In this document: in pieces, positions 32,850 through 44,410 of the stretch
Layout: every line of letters begins with the position of its first letter
Position numbering within the stretch: the first letter of the stretch is position 1
Origin: Cephalotrichum gorgonifer
Lineage: Eukaryota; Ascomycota; Sordariomycetes; Microascales; Microascaceae
Assembly: GCA_900312665.1 (NCBI GenBank)
Contig: ONZQ02000016.1
Span: 595,361-659,360, forward strand
DNA: 64,000 bases
Direction of reading: 5' to 3'
Program-made: the position numbers and the translations under genes
Notes under the pieces: model-generated
Told to the model about the DNA's origin: nothing
What the model saw: the letters and a program-made list of their open reading frames with translations, nothing else
Database searches by the model: none

Positions 32850-34952
32850 ATGCCTCCTACTTCACGTTAAGGCTATGGTAATAGGGAGATACGGGACAGA
32901 AAGTTTGGGAGTGATAGACCTGAGAGGACACGGGCGGGGGACCGACTCCATCCCGCGAGGGCCATCAGGCTACGAATCCCCGGTTCCCTCGGAGGTAGAA
33001 GGTAGGCAGGATCTGTATGCACGTATGTGTGCAGTTGCTGCCTCGAGCCGAGAATTCGGTGTGTCGACTTTAGATTTCCAGACCGGCATAGAGATGCACG
33101 GCTGCGCTCCTGCGCTCGGTACTCTGCGCTCGGTGCTCGGCAATTGGTTGCAGAGAGACAAAAGTAGCTTGGTGCGCGCAGGCGAGGGAAGGGGCGGACG
33201 GCAAGGCGGTGGAGGTTTCTTTGTGGGTGGTCTCATGCGGGCGGGATGCGCCGAAGAGGTGGTGCGACGGGCCGAAGAAAAAGGGGGGAAGGCTGCGGCA
33301 GCTGGTGGGGGGAGATGGGCTTGTGAGGGTGTGTGGGGTGGTAGGGGAGGTGAGGGTGTATGAAAAGGAAAAAGGCTGACCTGACTGGCATGTCACCCTG
33401 TCTGGTGGTGTAAGTGGTGTAAGTGACGGCGCAACGCCAAGAGACGCGACAGGACGGGGATATATCAATGACATCTTGTTTTACAGGCTAGCCTGGTCGT
33501 CCTTGGAAATACGTCTTTCTTTTCCTCCCCATCCTTCTCTTGCCCGTTCCTATCTTCCTTCTTCCTCTCTCCTGTTCCTGTTCCTCTTCATCTAGTTTTC
33601 ATCATTTTCTCTACGCACACAGAGGAAAACGAACGAGAGAGGGCGCTGTACCCGCCCCTCTGGCTCAGATTTCTATTTTTAGCCCTCTCCTTGTCCAGAT
33701 CGGGAAACAAAAAAAGGAAATCTTGCGAAATGTTTTGCATGGTTTTATGCGGCTTCTATTTTGGGGTCGTCTCGGGGGTAGAGCGTTTCACCCTGCGGCA
33801 CTCGGTGGTTTGCCTCAGACGTCGTCCGAGTACGTACAAATACGGGGTCAGGGCAGGGCAAGGCAGAATGGGTGCGGATTTGGAATGACCCTTTTTGCGT
33901 GGGTTTTGTAATAATTACGGCTTATAATTGCGCTCTTCGGGGCTTAAGACTCTGCGAAGACAGGGTGGATGGGGTTAAAGGTGGAAGGAGGTGCGATTGC
34001 GATCCTGGGCAGAAGAGGAAGAAGGAGTCGTTTCTTGACTTAGACGTATTTGCCAGTGTAAGTGGTTTCCAGCAGTTGAGGGTAGGGCGAGGTGGGCCAG
34101 CAGGGCGGCGACCTTGTGTCCCTACCCTTTGGGACTCCATAAATCTCCACTTCCCGGATACCATGTATTCCCGTTGTTCTGGCTAGAACAGTGCCTATCC
34201 TTTAAATGCAAAGGTACGCACTCTGTATCACGAGCTTTGGATCTCCATGGCCTTGACCCTGCGTGCATGTCACACCAGCACGTGAAGCATGGTGGGGCAA
34301 ATGGCAGGTGCCAGCCACAGCCGGCGGGTGCATCGGCAGGTGTCTTGCACCACCCATCATCAACAGAGAGTCAACATGAAGCACCAGGAAGTCTGTGGTC
34401 GGCCTAGCTAAGCGCATGCTCCCTTCCTCACTTCTTTGCACAGCTCACCTCTCGTTCTTGCTCTTCGTTGTCCGACGGGCCTAAGCAAGGGCCAGGAGCG
34501 GGAGCACCAAGCTTCGCCCCGGCCTCGGAGGGACAGAATCGCTCAATTCGGCCCTTTGACGAATTCTTTCATTTTAAGTCTTCTTCAAGACTATATGAGT
34601 ATGGGAGCGTGCACCTGTCTCCGATTAACGGCGCTTAGTGTACTGGTGAAGTGGACCAACCGACCAGCCCAGCCTCCCCGGAACTCCACCACCTCAACGG
34701 CGAATCAGTGAGAAGGGCCGGGCCCACCCGCGACATCGATAGCCCGAGTCTGGGGAAAGCTGACAGCTTTACTCAGAAGGGAAAACAAATAACGGCTGTC
34801 GTCGGCATCCTACGCGGGGGGCTGCCGGTAGACAACAATGCGGGGAAGGAACAAAGTCCGAGCCGAAAATCCGAACCTGAGAGACGTTGTATGCGGGTAG
34901 GAGGTCTGAAGGATGGGCGGGCTGGCTGCGGTGCGACGTCATATGCGGTGCC

Positions 34953-34992
34953 GGTGTGTGTGCTTGTGTGTGTGTACTTGTGTGTGTGTGTT
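34953..34992. repeat. (GT)n-rich microsatellite
   Basis: Interrupted GT dinucleotide tract. It creates a spurious Thr/His-rich ORF on the minus strand. Confidence 0.8.
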
Positions 34993-35796
34993 GCTTTTTC
35001 CCGCTGCGGGAGCTTCGGGATGGGGATTGGGATGGGGGATGGATATGGGAAGTGGAACATACATTGTAACGGGGGATAGACATGGGGAAGTCTGATCCCC
35101 GCATTTCCGTGTGAGGACGGGAATGCAGGGGTCCCGAATTGGGTTTATTGAGCGAGTACCCGTACAAGGAGTGCGTTGTCTCATCCTCCAGGGTTGATTT
35201 CGCGAGGAGGGGCAGTTGTACTTCTACCTCCCGTTTTGGGCCGCCCCTTCCATTATTGTTGGCATTGCCAATGCCAGTTCGGTCGGTCCTGCCCAGTCGC
35301 CAGAACCCACGCGTCACGCTCAATGTCATCGAGGCACACGACAACAGCAGCAATGATCCGAGTGTGAGTGCGAGTGCGAGCACTCCGTTCTCCGTCGATA
35401 GAGGCCCACAATCGATCCACAATGACTGCCAAGATACCCGAATGATTATTATTTTCCTTGTTGCTGTCAGCAGGCTCCTAAGATTACTACCTTCTGTCTC
35501 TCCACACCCACTCCAACGCCCACCGTCGGCCTCTTACCTGCCCAAAACGGGTTCGATCGTCCTAACCCAATCTCGGGCGAGATGAGCTGCCCCATCCTAG
35601 TTATAGCGGGGAAAAAAGCAACAAAATGACCATGGACAGAGAGCTAACGGTTTCTTGGCGGGACTGACGTGGATGTGGAGCGTGCCGTGATGTTTACTTA
35701 TAGAGGAGCACACGATGGATTTTGCATCCATACTGGTAACGCCTGGGCCGACTCCTCTCTGCTCACACCAAGCCCATCTCCCCAGCGGCCTACGCT

Positions 35797-37725
35797 ATGA
35801 TTTTTAGTCGCCTCCTCGGCGCGGCCGCGCTCGCGTCCATCGCCAACGCCGTCCATCTAACGGGCTATGAGTACATCGTCGTCGGCTCGGGCGCCGGCGG
35901 TGGCCCTCTGGCGGCCCGCCTCGCCCTGGCGGGCCACAAGACGCTCCTCATAGAGGCCGGAGACGACCAGGGCGCGAACCTGAACTACACCGTACCGGCC
36001 TTCTCTGCTAAGGCGTCCGAAGACGAGACCATGGCGTGGAACTTCTACACTAGGCACTACGCCGATGACTCGCGGCAGGCCCTCGACTTCAAGACGACAT
36101 ACGAGACCCCTGACGGCGGCGAGTACACGGGGCTGAGCCCACCTGAGGGCTCAAAGATGAAGGGGACCCTCTACCCTCGTACCGGAACGCTCGGCGGCTG
36201 CACGGCTCACAACGCCCTCGTCACCATCTACCCTCATGAGTCCGACTTCGAGTACCTGGCCAAGCTCACCGGCGACGCATCATGGTCGCCCTCCAACATG
36301 CGCAAGTACTTCAAGCGTATGGAGAACAACCGCTATCTCCTCCCGCTCATCAAGGGCCACGGCTACGATGGCTGGATGGGCACGGAGACGGCACCGCTAA
36401 ATATCGTCCTGGCTGACCCCCAGCTCCTGAGCCTGGTTCTGGGCGGCGCCTTCTCCCTCGGCAATGTGACGAACACCATCTTCAACCTTGGTACCCTGCT
36501 CCTCGGCGATGCGAATGCCGACTCGAAGCTGCGCGACACCCTGCCCGGGTACTACCAGGTCCCCATGGCCTCCACCGACCACTCCCGCAACGGGCCACGC
36601 GATCTTCTGGTCGCCGTCAGGGACGCCAAGAACAGGGACGGGTCGAAGAAGTACCCTCTTGATATCCGCCTGAACAGCCACGTAACCAAGGTGACCTTCG
36701 ACGAGTCCGTAAGCCCGCCGCGCGCCACGGGCGTTGAGTTCCTGGACGGGAAAAACTTGTACAGAGCTAGCCCGCGGTCCGGAGCCGCGGGGACGCCGGG
36801 GTCGGCGGACGCGTCTCGCGAGGTCATCGTCGCGGGAGGTGCGTATAACTCGCCGCAGATCCTGAAGCTGAGCGGCGTGGGGCCGGCGGAGGAGCTGAGT
36901 AGGTTCGGCATCAAGGTCGTCGTGGACCTCCCCGGCGTCGGGACCAATCTGCAGGACCACTACGAGACTGCGGTGCAGGGCCACGTGCCGAAGGACTTCA
37001 GCGCCCTCAAGGGGTGCACGTTTGACCAGGGCGAGGATCCGTGTCTGGAGCGGTGGGAGAACCCCGTCCTGGGCGACCGCGGCGTCTACTCCTCCAACGG
37101 GTTCGGGGCGGCCATGGTATACAAGAGCTCCGTGAGCGCGGACGGTGGTTATGACGCGTTCGTGTTCGGCGGGCCCATCAACTTCCGCGGTTACTTCCCG
37201 GGCTACAGCGTCAACATCACTGAGCGTCACGACTGGTTCTCGTGGGTGGTGCTGAAGGGCCACCCCCGCAACACCGCCGGGTCGGTGACGCTCCGCTCCG
37301 CCGACCCGCTCGACATGCCGGATATCGTCTTCAACTATTTCGACACCGGGTCCGGGGACTCGGGGAAGGACTTGAAGGCTATCACCGAGGCCATCCGCAT
37401 CGCGCGCGGCGCCTTCAAGCGCCAGGCGGTCAAGGTGTCGGAGGTTCTCCCCGGCGACGACGTCCAGACGGACGAGGAAATCCACGACTACATCAAGAAT
37501 ACCTCCTGGGGCCATCATGCCTCCTGCACCTGCCCCATCGGTGCCGACGGCGATCCCATGGCCGTGTTGGACTCGGAGTTTAGGGTGCGTGGTGCCGCGG
37601 GCCTTCGCGTCGTGGATGCGTCGGTGTATCCTCGTATCCCCGGGACGTTCACCGCCGTCTCTACTTACATGATTGGTGAGAAGGCGGCCGACGTGATTCT
37701 GGAAGCTGCCAAGGTGGGCAACTGA
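35797..37725 (+). CDS. Secreted GMC-family FAD oxidoreductase
   Basis: Oxidises an alcohol or sugar using FAD; the substrate cannot be told from sequence. The 642-residue, single-exon protein starts with a secretion signal (about 1-18, FSRLLGAAALASIANAV). The FAD-binding Rossmann motif VVGSGAGGGPLAARLALAG follows at about 28-45, with LLIEAG after it. GMC signature 1 is GTLGGCTAHNALVTIYP, and signature 2 is GAYNSPQILKLSGVGP. The C-terminal active-site region reads SWGHHASCTCPIG with H573 or H574 in the catalytic His position. The second catalytic position, usually His or Asn, falls in RIPGTFTAVSTYMIGEKAADVI, where T617/F618 occur. N-glycosylation sequons are present (for example NYT, NIT). It resembles fungal choline-dehydrogenase-like/aryl-alcohol-oxidase-like secreted enzymes. 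A TATA-like acttatagagg lies about 100 bp upstream. Confidence 0.9.
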   Translation: MIFSRLLGAAALASIANAVHLTGYEYIVVGSGAGGGPLAARLALAGHKTLLIEAGDDQGANLNYTVPAFSAKASEDETMAWNFYTRHYADDSRQALDFKTTYETPDGGEYTGLSPPEGSKMKGTLYPRTGTLGGCTAHNALVTIYPHESDFEYLAKLTGDASWSPSNMRKYFKRMENNRYLLPLIKGHGYDGWMGTETAPLNIVLADPQLLSLVLGGAFSLGNVTNTIFNLGTLLLGDANADSKLRDTLPGYYQVPMASTDHSRNGPRDLLVAVRDAKNRDGSKKYPLDIRLNSHVTKVTFDESVSPPRATGVEFLDGKNLYRASPRSGAAGTPGSADASREVIVAGGAYNSPQILKLSGVGPAEELSRFGIKVVVDLPGVGTNLQDHYETAVQGHVPKDFSALKGCTFDQGEDPCLERWENPVLGDRGVYSSNGFGAAMVYKSSVSADGGYDAFVFGGPINFRGYFPGYSVNITERHDWFSWVVLKGHPRNTAGSVTLRSADPLDMPDIVFNYFDTGSGDSGKDLKAITEAIRIARGAFKRQAVKVSEVLPGDDVQTDEEIHDYIKNTSWGHHASCTCPIGADGDPMAVLDSEFRVRGAAGLRVVDASVYPRIPGTFTAVSTYMIGEKAADVILEAAKVGN

Positions 37726-39439
37726 GCTCTATCTGGCAGTAGATTTGAAGCATGTAGGATATCTCGGGGCCGGTTATGTACATAATAGGAGAGAGAGAGA
37801 GAGGTATGTACAAGTAGGATACACTTGTAATAGAGTCAATAGGATATAATATATTCAGGTGACTCGTTTAGGTGAATCTACAATGATAGAGAATCTCGAC
37901 AATCGCGGTGAACAGCTTACTAAGTGTTTTATGTCGTGTCTGAGATTCCCTCCCCGGTACCGGTACGACTAGTGGCGGCCGAGTCCCCGCATCCCCGCCT
38001 TAAATTTTCAAGCTCGGTACCAGTACAGGTCGAACAAGGGTCCATGGAGAACTGGGAGTACAGGTACGCGCATTGCAGGTGGCGCTCACACTGTCGCACC
38101 TGGGAAACTCGCCTCGCACAACCTCCCCCATGTCACAAGCTTCCAGAAGCATTGGGTGTTCGTGTAACCACTGTACCCTAAAGCGGCGAGTGGCTTGATC
38201 GATGACGCCTACCCCTACCGAGGCGGGTTTGGGTTGGTGTTGGGGGGCGAGTGACCTTTCAAGGGGCAAATTCACAAAGGGTTCAAGTCACCATACATCC
38301 AGATTGAAGTTGCCGCATTAGCTCGTGAGGTGTGGGACGGGGGGGGGGGGGGCGGGAAAGCGCGCACGGCGTCACGGCGGCTATTTATAAGAATTTTTGC
38401 TTTGGTGTCCCCGCTCACCTCTGCTCGGAGACCGAGTTCGCAATAAAGTGGGCTTTGGGGTGGTAGCCTCGACCTCGACCCTCTTTTTTTGCTCGGTATA
38501 TATGCCCGGCTACGGGCCGGCCACTAACCCCGGTGTTTCGCTCCAATTTCCCTCAAATTCTTTTTCCCGCGAGGCCCCGAAGAAGAAGAAGAATCAAGCA
38601 GAAGAAGAAATAAGAAAGGAACCTCAGATTCCATTTTTCTCTTCACCGAAGGTGTGACACACATACACACACACACACACGCTCCTAACATTTCCTCTCT
38701 CTCTTTCGGTAAGCGCATCTTTGTATTCCTTCCCGGGGTGGGAACGATAGAACTTCCAGAAAACTACCCGCAACGACCACCTTCCTTGTTCGTACTCTAA
38801 GTTTGCTCCTCGCTCCTTCCCAAAGCTTCGGACGTAACTCCCCTCCACCTTCTCCACTTCAAACCCACGTTGCCCGCGTTTCTCTTTTACCTCTCTTCTC
38901 GTCTCTTACATCTGGATCCCGAAGGCAGCTCGGTAGGTGAGGCAGTTCCCACTACGATTAGGGTGGCCTCACCATACCGGCAGCTCTTTGTTGGCTCCAC
39001 CCACCCACACACACTCATCTCGCGCTACAGCTCTCCACGCGATGCCCCTCCGATTATCCCCTCTACCCTCTACCCCTACCCCCCTGTTGCACTGCCGATT
39101 GCTTCCACAACCGGGGTGCATAACCCCGCGTATTTGTATTCCGACGAGGCCCCCTCTCTTCCTTCCTCCCGGCCGAACCCCCCACCTCCCCGCTCTTCCG
39201 AGCCTTCGGGTATGAGCTAACATCCAAGGTGAAAGGCACCGTAGCCGCTGGCTAGCCTCGGTTCTTAGCAAAGCGAAAGCGCCAGTTCGCCTATAGTATT
39301 ACCGAAACCGGCCCCACTCCTAGACGATCTCCATCGGCCCTCCACGAAAACTCGACCTCTGCGTTGCGGAATCGTCCGAGATATCCCGTCCGCATACCTA
39401 CTAAACTCCCCCCCTCCCCTTCCTCTCCTCACCGCCACC
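37726..39439. other. Intergenic region, promoter of isocitrate dehydrogenase gene
   Basis: Contains the GMC 3' flank with a GA microsatellite (37789-37803), a 13-base G run (38340-38352), TATA-like sequences (tatttataa at about 38382 and ggtatatatg at about 38496), a CA microsatellite (38657-38680) and a long pyrimidine-rich stretch up to the ATG at 39440. No gene is recognised. Confidence 0.55.
38657..38680. repeat. (CA)n microsatellite
   Basis: Nearly perfect CA dinucleotide tract in the upstream region of the isocitrate dehydrogenase gene. Confidence 0.8.
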
Positions 39440-41116
39440 ATGAACTCCCTCCGCATCCTTGCCCGGCCCGCCGGCGTCTGTACCTCCTCCGCCCGCTTCG
39501 CTGCCTGCAACCGGGCCCAGACCTCCTTCCTCGCCTCCTCCACCTCCCGCCTCCCGGCCGCGTTCTACTCCGCTCAGCGCACCATGGCCACCGCCGCGAA
39601 GATCAAGGTCAAGAACCCCGTCGTCGAGCTCGACGGGGACGAGATGACGAGGATCATCTGGCAGTCTATCAAGGACAAGTTCATCCACCCCTACCTCGAC
39701 ATCGACCTCAAGTACTACGACCTCGGCCTGCCGTACCGTGATGAGACCAACGACCAGGTCACCCTCGATGCCGCCGCCGCCATCAAGAAGTACTCAGTCG
39801 GTGTGAAGTGCGCCACCATCACCCCCGATGAGGCGCGTGTGAAGGAGTTCAACCTCAAGAAGAGTGAGTTCCTTTTCCCCCTCTTGTCCTTTTACCTATA
39901 ACCACCCCAATATAACCCTTCCTCGCCCAATACACCCGCTTCGACAGCATGAGCTGCCCTCAGGGCAAAAAAGCAAGTAGGGAACTGACTGACTGACCCC
40001 CCAACCCCAGTGTGGCTCTCCCCCAACGGCACCATCCGCAACTACCTCGGCGGCACCGTCTTCCGTGAGCCCATCGTCATTGACCGCATCCCCCGCCTCG
40101 TGCCCGGCTGGAAGAAGCCCATCATCATCGGCCGCCACGCCTTCGGTGACCAGTACCGCGCCAAGGACCTCGTTGTCCCCGGTCCCGGAACCCTCCGCAT
40201 GGTGTACACCCCCGCGGACGGCTCCCCCGCCGAGGACATCGCCGTGTTCGACTACAAGACCGGCGGCGGCGTCGCGCAGACCCAGTACAACACCGACGAG
40301 TCCATCACCGGCTTCGCGCAGGCCAGCTTCAAGCTCGCGCTCGCCAAGGGCCTTCCCCTGTACATGAGCACCAAGAACACCATCCTGAAGAAGTACGACG
40401 GCCGCTTCAAGGATATCTTCCAGGAGCAGTACGACACCAACTTCAAGAAGGACTTCGAGGCCAAGGGCATCTGGTATGAGCACAGGCTCATCGACGACAT
40501 GGTCGCGCAGATGATGAAGAGCAGCGGCGGTTACATCATGGCGCTGAAGAGTGAGTCTACCCCGCCCCTCCAAGTCTGGCATTGGCTTTCATCACGTTTC
40601 CGCCCTTTTCCTTCCCCGTCGATGCTCGGAGAGAAAATGCCAGTCATGGTGAGGTAAAAGAAAAGAAAAACAAAGACTAACCAGGCAAACGTAGACTACG
40701 ACGGTGACGTCCAGTCCGACATCGTGGCCCAGGGCTTCGGCTCCCTCGGCCTCATGACCTCGGTCCTCATCACCCCCGACGGCAAGACGTTCGAGTCCGA
40801 GGCCGCCCACGGCACCGTGACCCGCCACTACCGCGAGCACCAGAAGGGCAAGGAGACCTCGACCAACCCCATCGCCTCCATCTTCGCCTGGACCCGTGGC
40901 CTCATCCAGCGCGGCACGCTCGACGAGACCCCCGAGCTTGTCAAGTACGCCGAGGCGCTCGAGAAGGCCTGCATCGACACCGTCGACGTCGACGGCATCA
41001 TGACCAAGGACCTCGCCATCGCGTGCGGCAAGAGCGACAGGAAGGACTACGTCACCACGAACGAGTACCTCGACGCGGTGGAGAAGAGGCTGAAGGCTGT
41101 CATGGCCCAGTCGTAA
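39440..41116 (+). CDS. IDP1: NADP-dependent isocitrate dehydrogenase, mitochondrial
   Basis: Converts isocitrate and NADP+ to 2-oxoglutarate, CO2 and NADPH. Exons 39440-39863, 40011-40550, 40695-41116 give 461 residues. Both introns begin GTGAGT and both interrupt codons after the first base. A presequence of about 48 residues, rich in Arg, Ser and Ala and without acidic residues, precedes a second ATG (M49, at 39584) that opens the mature-like core MATAAKIKVKNPVVELDGDEMTRIIW. Other family blocks: WLSPNGTIRNYLGGTVFREPI, KPIIIGRHAFGDQYRA, IDDMVAQMMKSSGGY, NYDGDVQSDIVAQGFGSLGLMTSV and EAAHGTVTRHYREHQKG with TNPIASIFAW. Both ATGs have strong contexts (gccaccATG, cgcaccATGG). The C-terminus MAQS lacks an SKL-type peroxisomal signal. 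Confidence 0.97.
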
Positions 41117-42480
41117 AGAAGCGGTTTTCTCTTTTTTGTTAGCCTCATTTGTCTCGTAGCAGCATTTTTTAGGGAGATTTTTTTTTTGGATTGAGTATAT
41201 ATGATTTTTTCTTTGGGTAACGAAAGGTCCTTTTGGTTTGTGAGTATGGTACGTATATATGTTCAGCAGCGAGACATCAGGAGGGGAGGTGCGGGGAGGC
41301 GGTGAATTGTGTTTTATATGGCCCGGTATAGGAGGAGAGAGGGGGGAGAAAGGGGGGCGACTTCTGCTATATATATCTCTGTGCAGTGTGTGTTTGGGAT
41401 CGGCACTCTTGGATTCCTGGAAAGCGACAGTTTTTCTTCTCTTTTTTTTCTCATTCTCTTTCCTGTCTTGGAATCTATCTCGTCACTAGCGTTCGTGTAG
41501 ATATGAATGAAATAGGAAGAGCATACGAAGAACACAGAGGCAATTGAACTTAGACGTTGAGAACTTGGAGGTTTGGTGCTTTAGAGCCTTGGAGGAGTGT
41601 AGTTGAAGCGTTTTAGTGTAACGAGGCCAGTTCATGTGAGTCCGGTTTCCCAGGGTGATGAGTGAGTGGTTACACTCGCGCCGAGGTCGGGCTTGGGTGG
41701 GAGGGGGTTGACTCTTAGAGGGTATATGTGCAACAAATCTGGTCGCGGTTTTACGGCTGCCTTTATGGCGCTGCTTAGGGGGAGTGTGTGGTAATAGTGA
41801 GAGTGAGAGAGAGGTGGGAGAGATATGAGACAGATCTGAAAGATCTGAGCGAGGCGAAAGGGTTGGGCGACCACTTGGACCAATGGCTGAACATAGACAC
41901 ATCAAATCGCAGCACCCAGTCCCGTACTACCATAAGAACTGTTTGTCCTGAAGAAAGCTTCACATTCAATATATTCAAATGCCGACTGAATCCGCCTTGC
42001 ATTCTATCAAGATCCATGATGCGAGGCAATGTCCATTTTTCCTGATCCTATTTTTCCACCTCCTTATCCCACCACCGATACGGACTCCTAAACCCGAAAC
42101 CATAATTATGAAAACTCGCGAGAAGGAAGAGAGAAAGAAGAGAAGAAAAAAACAACACGAAAGAAGTAAAATGACCCTTGGTAAAAACATACAGCAACAT
42201 ATCTCCCGATCCTACACAACACCCCCAGACGGAAAAGTAAAAGGCAGAAAAAAAGAGGAAGAAAATAGGGGAAAGACCGGAGGAGTGGTAAATCGATCTT
42301 CTCCTAACCAAGCCCTTGGAAGACGAGAGGTAGGCCGGCTGTGTATGTGGGCCGATATAATAACACGCCTCTAAAGCAACGGCCGGCCTAAGCAGCGGCA
42401 GAGTGCGCAAAACAGAGGCCGTGTTACCAGAGGGCCAAGGTAAGATGGGAGCACACAGGCGAGTCAAAGGGAAAGAATTC
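41117..42480. other. Convergent intergenic region (IDP1 and IEC3 3' flanks)
   Basis: A 1.36-kb spacer between the stop codons of IDP1 (+) and IEC3 (-). It starts with a T-rich 3' UTR containing a T9 run near 41180. No ORF with a recognisable domain was found. Confidence 0.55.
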
Positions 42481-43706
42481 TCACTCCCCCTTCTCGACGC
42501 CCGAGGCCCTCCTCTTCTTAGCCCCACCCCCTTCCCCCCCTCCCTCGCTCTTCCTCTTCTTCTTCACGGGCCTCGCGCCCCCCTTGGGCCTGTACCCGGC
42601 CTCCCCGTCGTCCCTCTTCCTCTTCTTCGCCAGCACGCCCGCGTCGGGGCCCTCCCTCTCCTCCCCTGACACGTCCATGTGGTCCCTATCCTCCCTCTCC
42701 CGCGCCGCCAGCCTGTCCGCCTTGCTCTGCCTCTTCGAGCCGGCCGAAGCCCTCGGGGTCTTCTCGGCCGGCGCCTTCTCCGCCGCCGTCTTGCCGCCCT
42801 TCTCCCCCTTCGGCCGCGCCTTGCCGCTGCCCTCCTCGTCGTCGCCCTGGAGGAAGACGTGCGGCGCGTTGAGCTTGAGCCAGTTGTAGGCGCTGTGCGG
42901 GTGCCTCAGCATAAAGTCCCTGGTCGAGGACGACGTGAAGGACGACGCGGGGGGGCCTCCTCCCCTCGGCGTGTCCTCCCTCGACGCCGGCGCGAGGGAC
43001 GGCAGCCGCGGCAGCCCGAGGCGCCGGTCGACCTCGAAGAGATAGTTCTCGACCTCGTCGACCGTCAGGAAGGGCGCGGGGTCGTCCTCGCCCGGGACGG
43101 GGGTGACGTCGGTGAGGAAGTGCGGCAGAGAGTTCTTGGCCCGGTCGAGGGACAGGTGGGGGACGTCAGACTCGAGGGCCGAGAGGGACTTGGGGAGGCG
43201 GTCGGGGGAGTGGGACTCGGAGGAGGGGATGGAGATGCGCTTCTCGGGAGGGATCTGGGCGGAGGCGTTAATGTCTGCTAGGAGGTCGAGGAGGCGGCTA
43301 GAGACATGCGGGTTAGCTGGCTCGTCTTTTCTTGTGTCTGGGGGTTTTCAACGACGCGAAATAAGAATAGCGGAAGAGACTAGAATACTAGACTCTCAAT
43401 GGAAGAGAAGGGGTGGGGTGAGGATGGAACGCACTCGTTCTCGATGGCTATCCGTTTTATCGTCGCCTTGGCCTTCTGCTCTTGGTTCCAGAGGACCTCG
43501 GCCTCGCTCCCCTTCTGGTCAAACGTGATCCTCAGCTTCCGCCACTTCTTCTTCCACGACCGGTACTTGGGCCGTTGGTCGACGGCCGGCTCGCCCTCGT
43601 CATTGCCGTTGTTTGACTCGGCGCGCTCTCCCACCGCGATGGTGTCGTCGGCCGGCGGCGAGTCGGCGGAGCGATCGCGCGGTGGTTTCGTTGGCGAGTC
43701 GTCCAT
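42481..43706 (-). CDS. IEC3: INO80 chromatin-remodelling complex subunit Iec3
   Basis: Fungal-specific subunit of the nuclear INO80 remodeller, first defined in fission yeast. Exons 43706-43435 and 43297-42481 (GTGCGT donor, GCTAACC branch, CTCTAG acceptor) give 362 residues. The Iec3 core spans the junction: RPKYRSWKKKWRKLRITFDQK, then EQKAKATIKRIAIENDRLLDLLADINASAQIPPEKRI, the usual helical signature near residues 45-115. A middle part (DEVENYLFEVDRRLGLPRLP and FMLRHPHSAYNWLKLNAPHVFL) is also conserved-looking. The C-terminal 110 residues are highly charged with several KKRKR-type nuclear localisation signals. The frame is open upstream of 43706 but has no ATG before it in that frame (a TTG at 43769), so MDDSPTKPP is the start. 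Confidence 0.88.
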
Positions 43707-44410
43707 TGCCGACAGGCTTTGTGTGTAGTGTAATTTTGGGGTGGCTCGGGTAGAAACGCTCGGCGACAAAGATGGATTCGATGGTGGTGGGTTTCGTTTT
43801 GCTGATGCTGGTTGTATTAATGGGGAGAGGATTGGGGGAGGGCGAGTTGTTGTTTTTGTTGGGTGATGGCGTGAGTTGAAGTGCGCTGGCTGTGGTGTTC
43901 GGCGTAGTAATGCGTGGTGTCTCGACGACGCGGCTGGCTGGAAAGTCTCGGTTAGACCTTTGATCTACATTGCAATTGGGAGCGGGCTGCGGATTGCTGC
44001 AAGTACCTCCTCGTAGAGAGTCTCGAACCACCTAAAACTGGAAGCTTGGGCCACCCACCTCCATTACCAAAGAAATCCCATCACGAACCTGGATTGAGCA
44101 AGCATAGACACCTATTCACACACAAGGACCCCGTATGAACCCTTGCAGTTTCATCACTGGAATAAATTCTAAATTCTGCTACATAAGTTCTGCGACGCGA
44201 TTGACCTAATACTCGCCCATCTCTTTCTCTTACGAATAAGCTGGTTGGTTCTACTTGGTGGATGACCGACCTGGCATAATTGCTCTTTCCTGTCTAAAAT
44301 CATTCTGCCCCTCCCCCACTTCCTAGTTCTTACTCTCTCGCCTCCGAACTTCTCACTTTCAACTCTCCACTCTCCAACCAACCCCCAACCAAACCACCCC
44401 ATCCCATTGC
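43707..44410. promoter_or_regulatory. Bidirectional promoter region, IEC3 / MYG1
   Basis: A 704-bp spacer separating the IEC3 (-) and MYG1 (+) start codons, so both promoters lie within it. The IEC3 side is T/G-rich and the MYG1 side, just before its ATG, is strongly C/T-rich, as in many fungal leaders. No specific factor site is identified. Confidence 0.5.

Larger units (their letters stand above)
32539..35796. other. Intergenic region containing a scaffold gap
   Basis: Sequence from the zinc-finger gene stop to the GMC gene start. It includes the 20-N gap at 32767-32786. Frames such as 32875-33363 (+) and 34769-35422 (-) are low-complexity and show no domain. A GT-rich microsatellite lies at about 34953-34992. 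No further gene is supported, although sequence could be missing at the gap. Confidence 0.5.

Noticed and set aside
34769..35422. 217-residue minus-strand ORF
   Set aside because: Its middle is Thr/His sequence translated from a GT microsatellite, and the rest is low-complexity.
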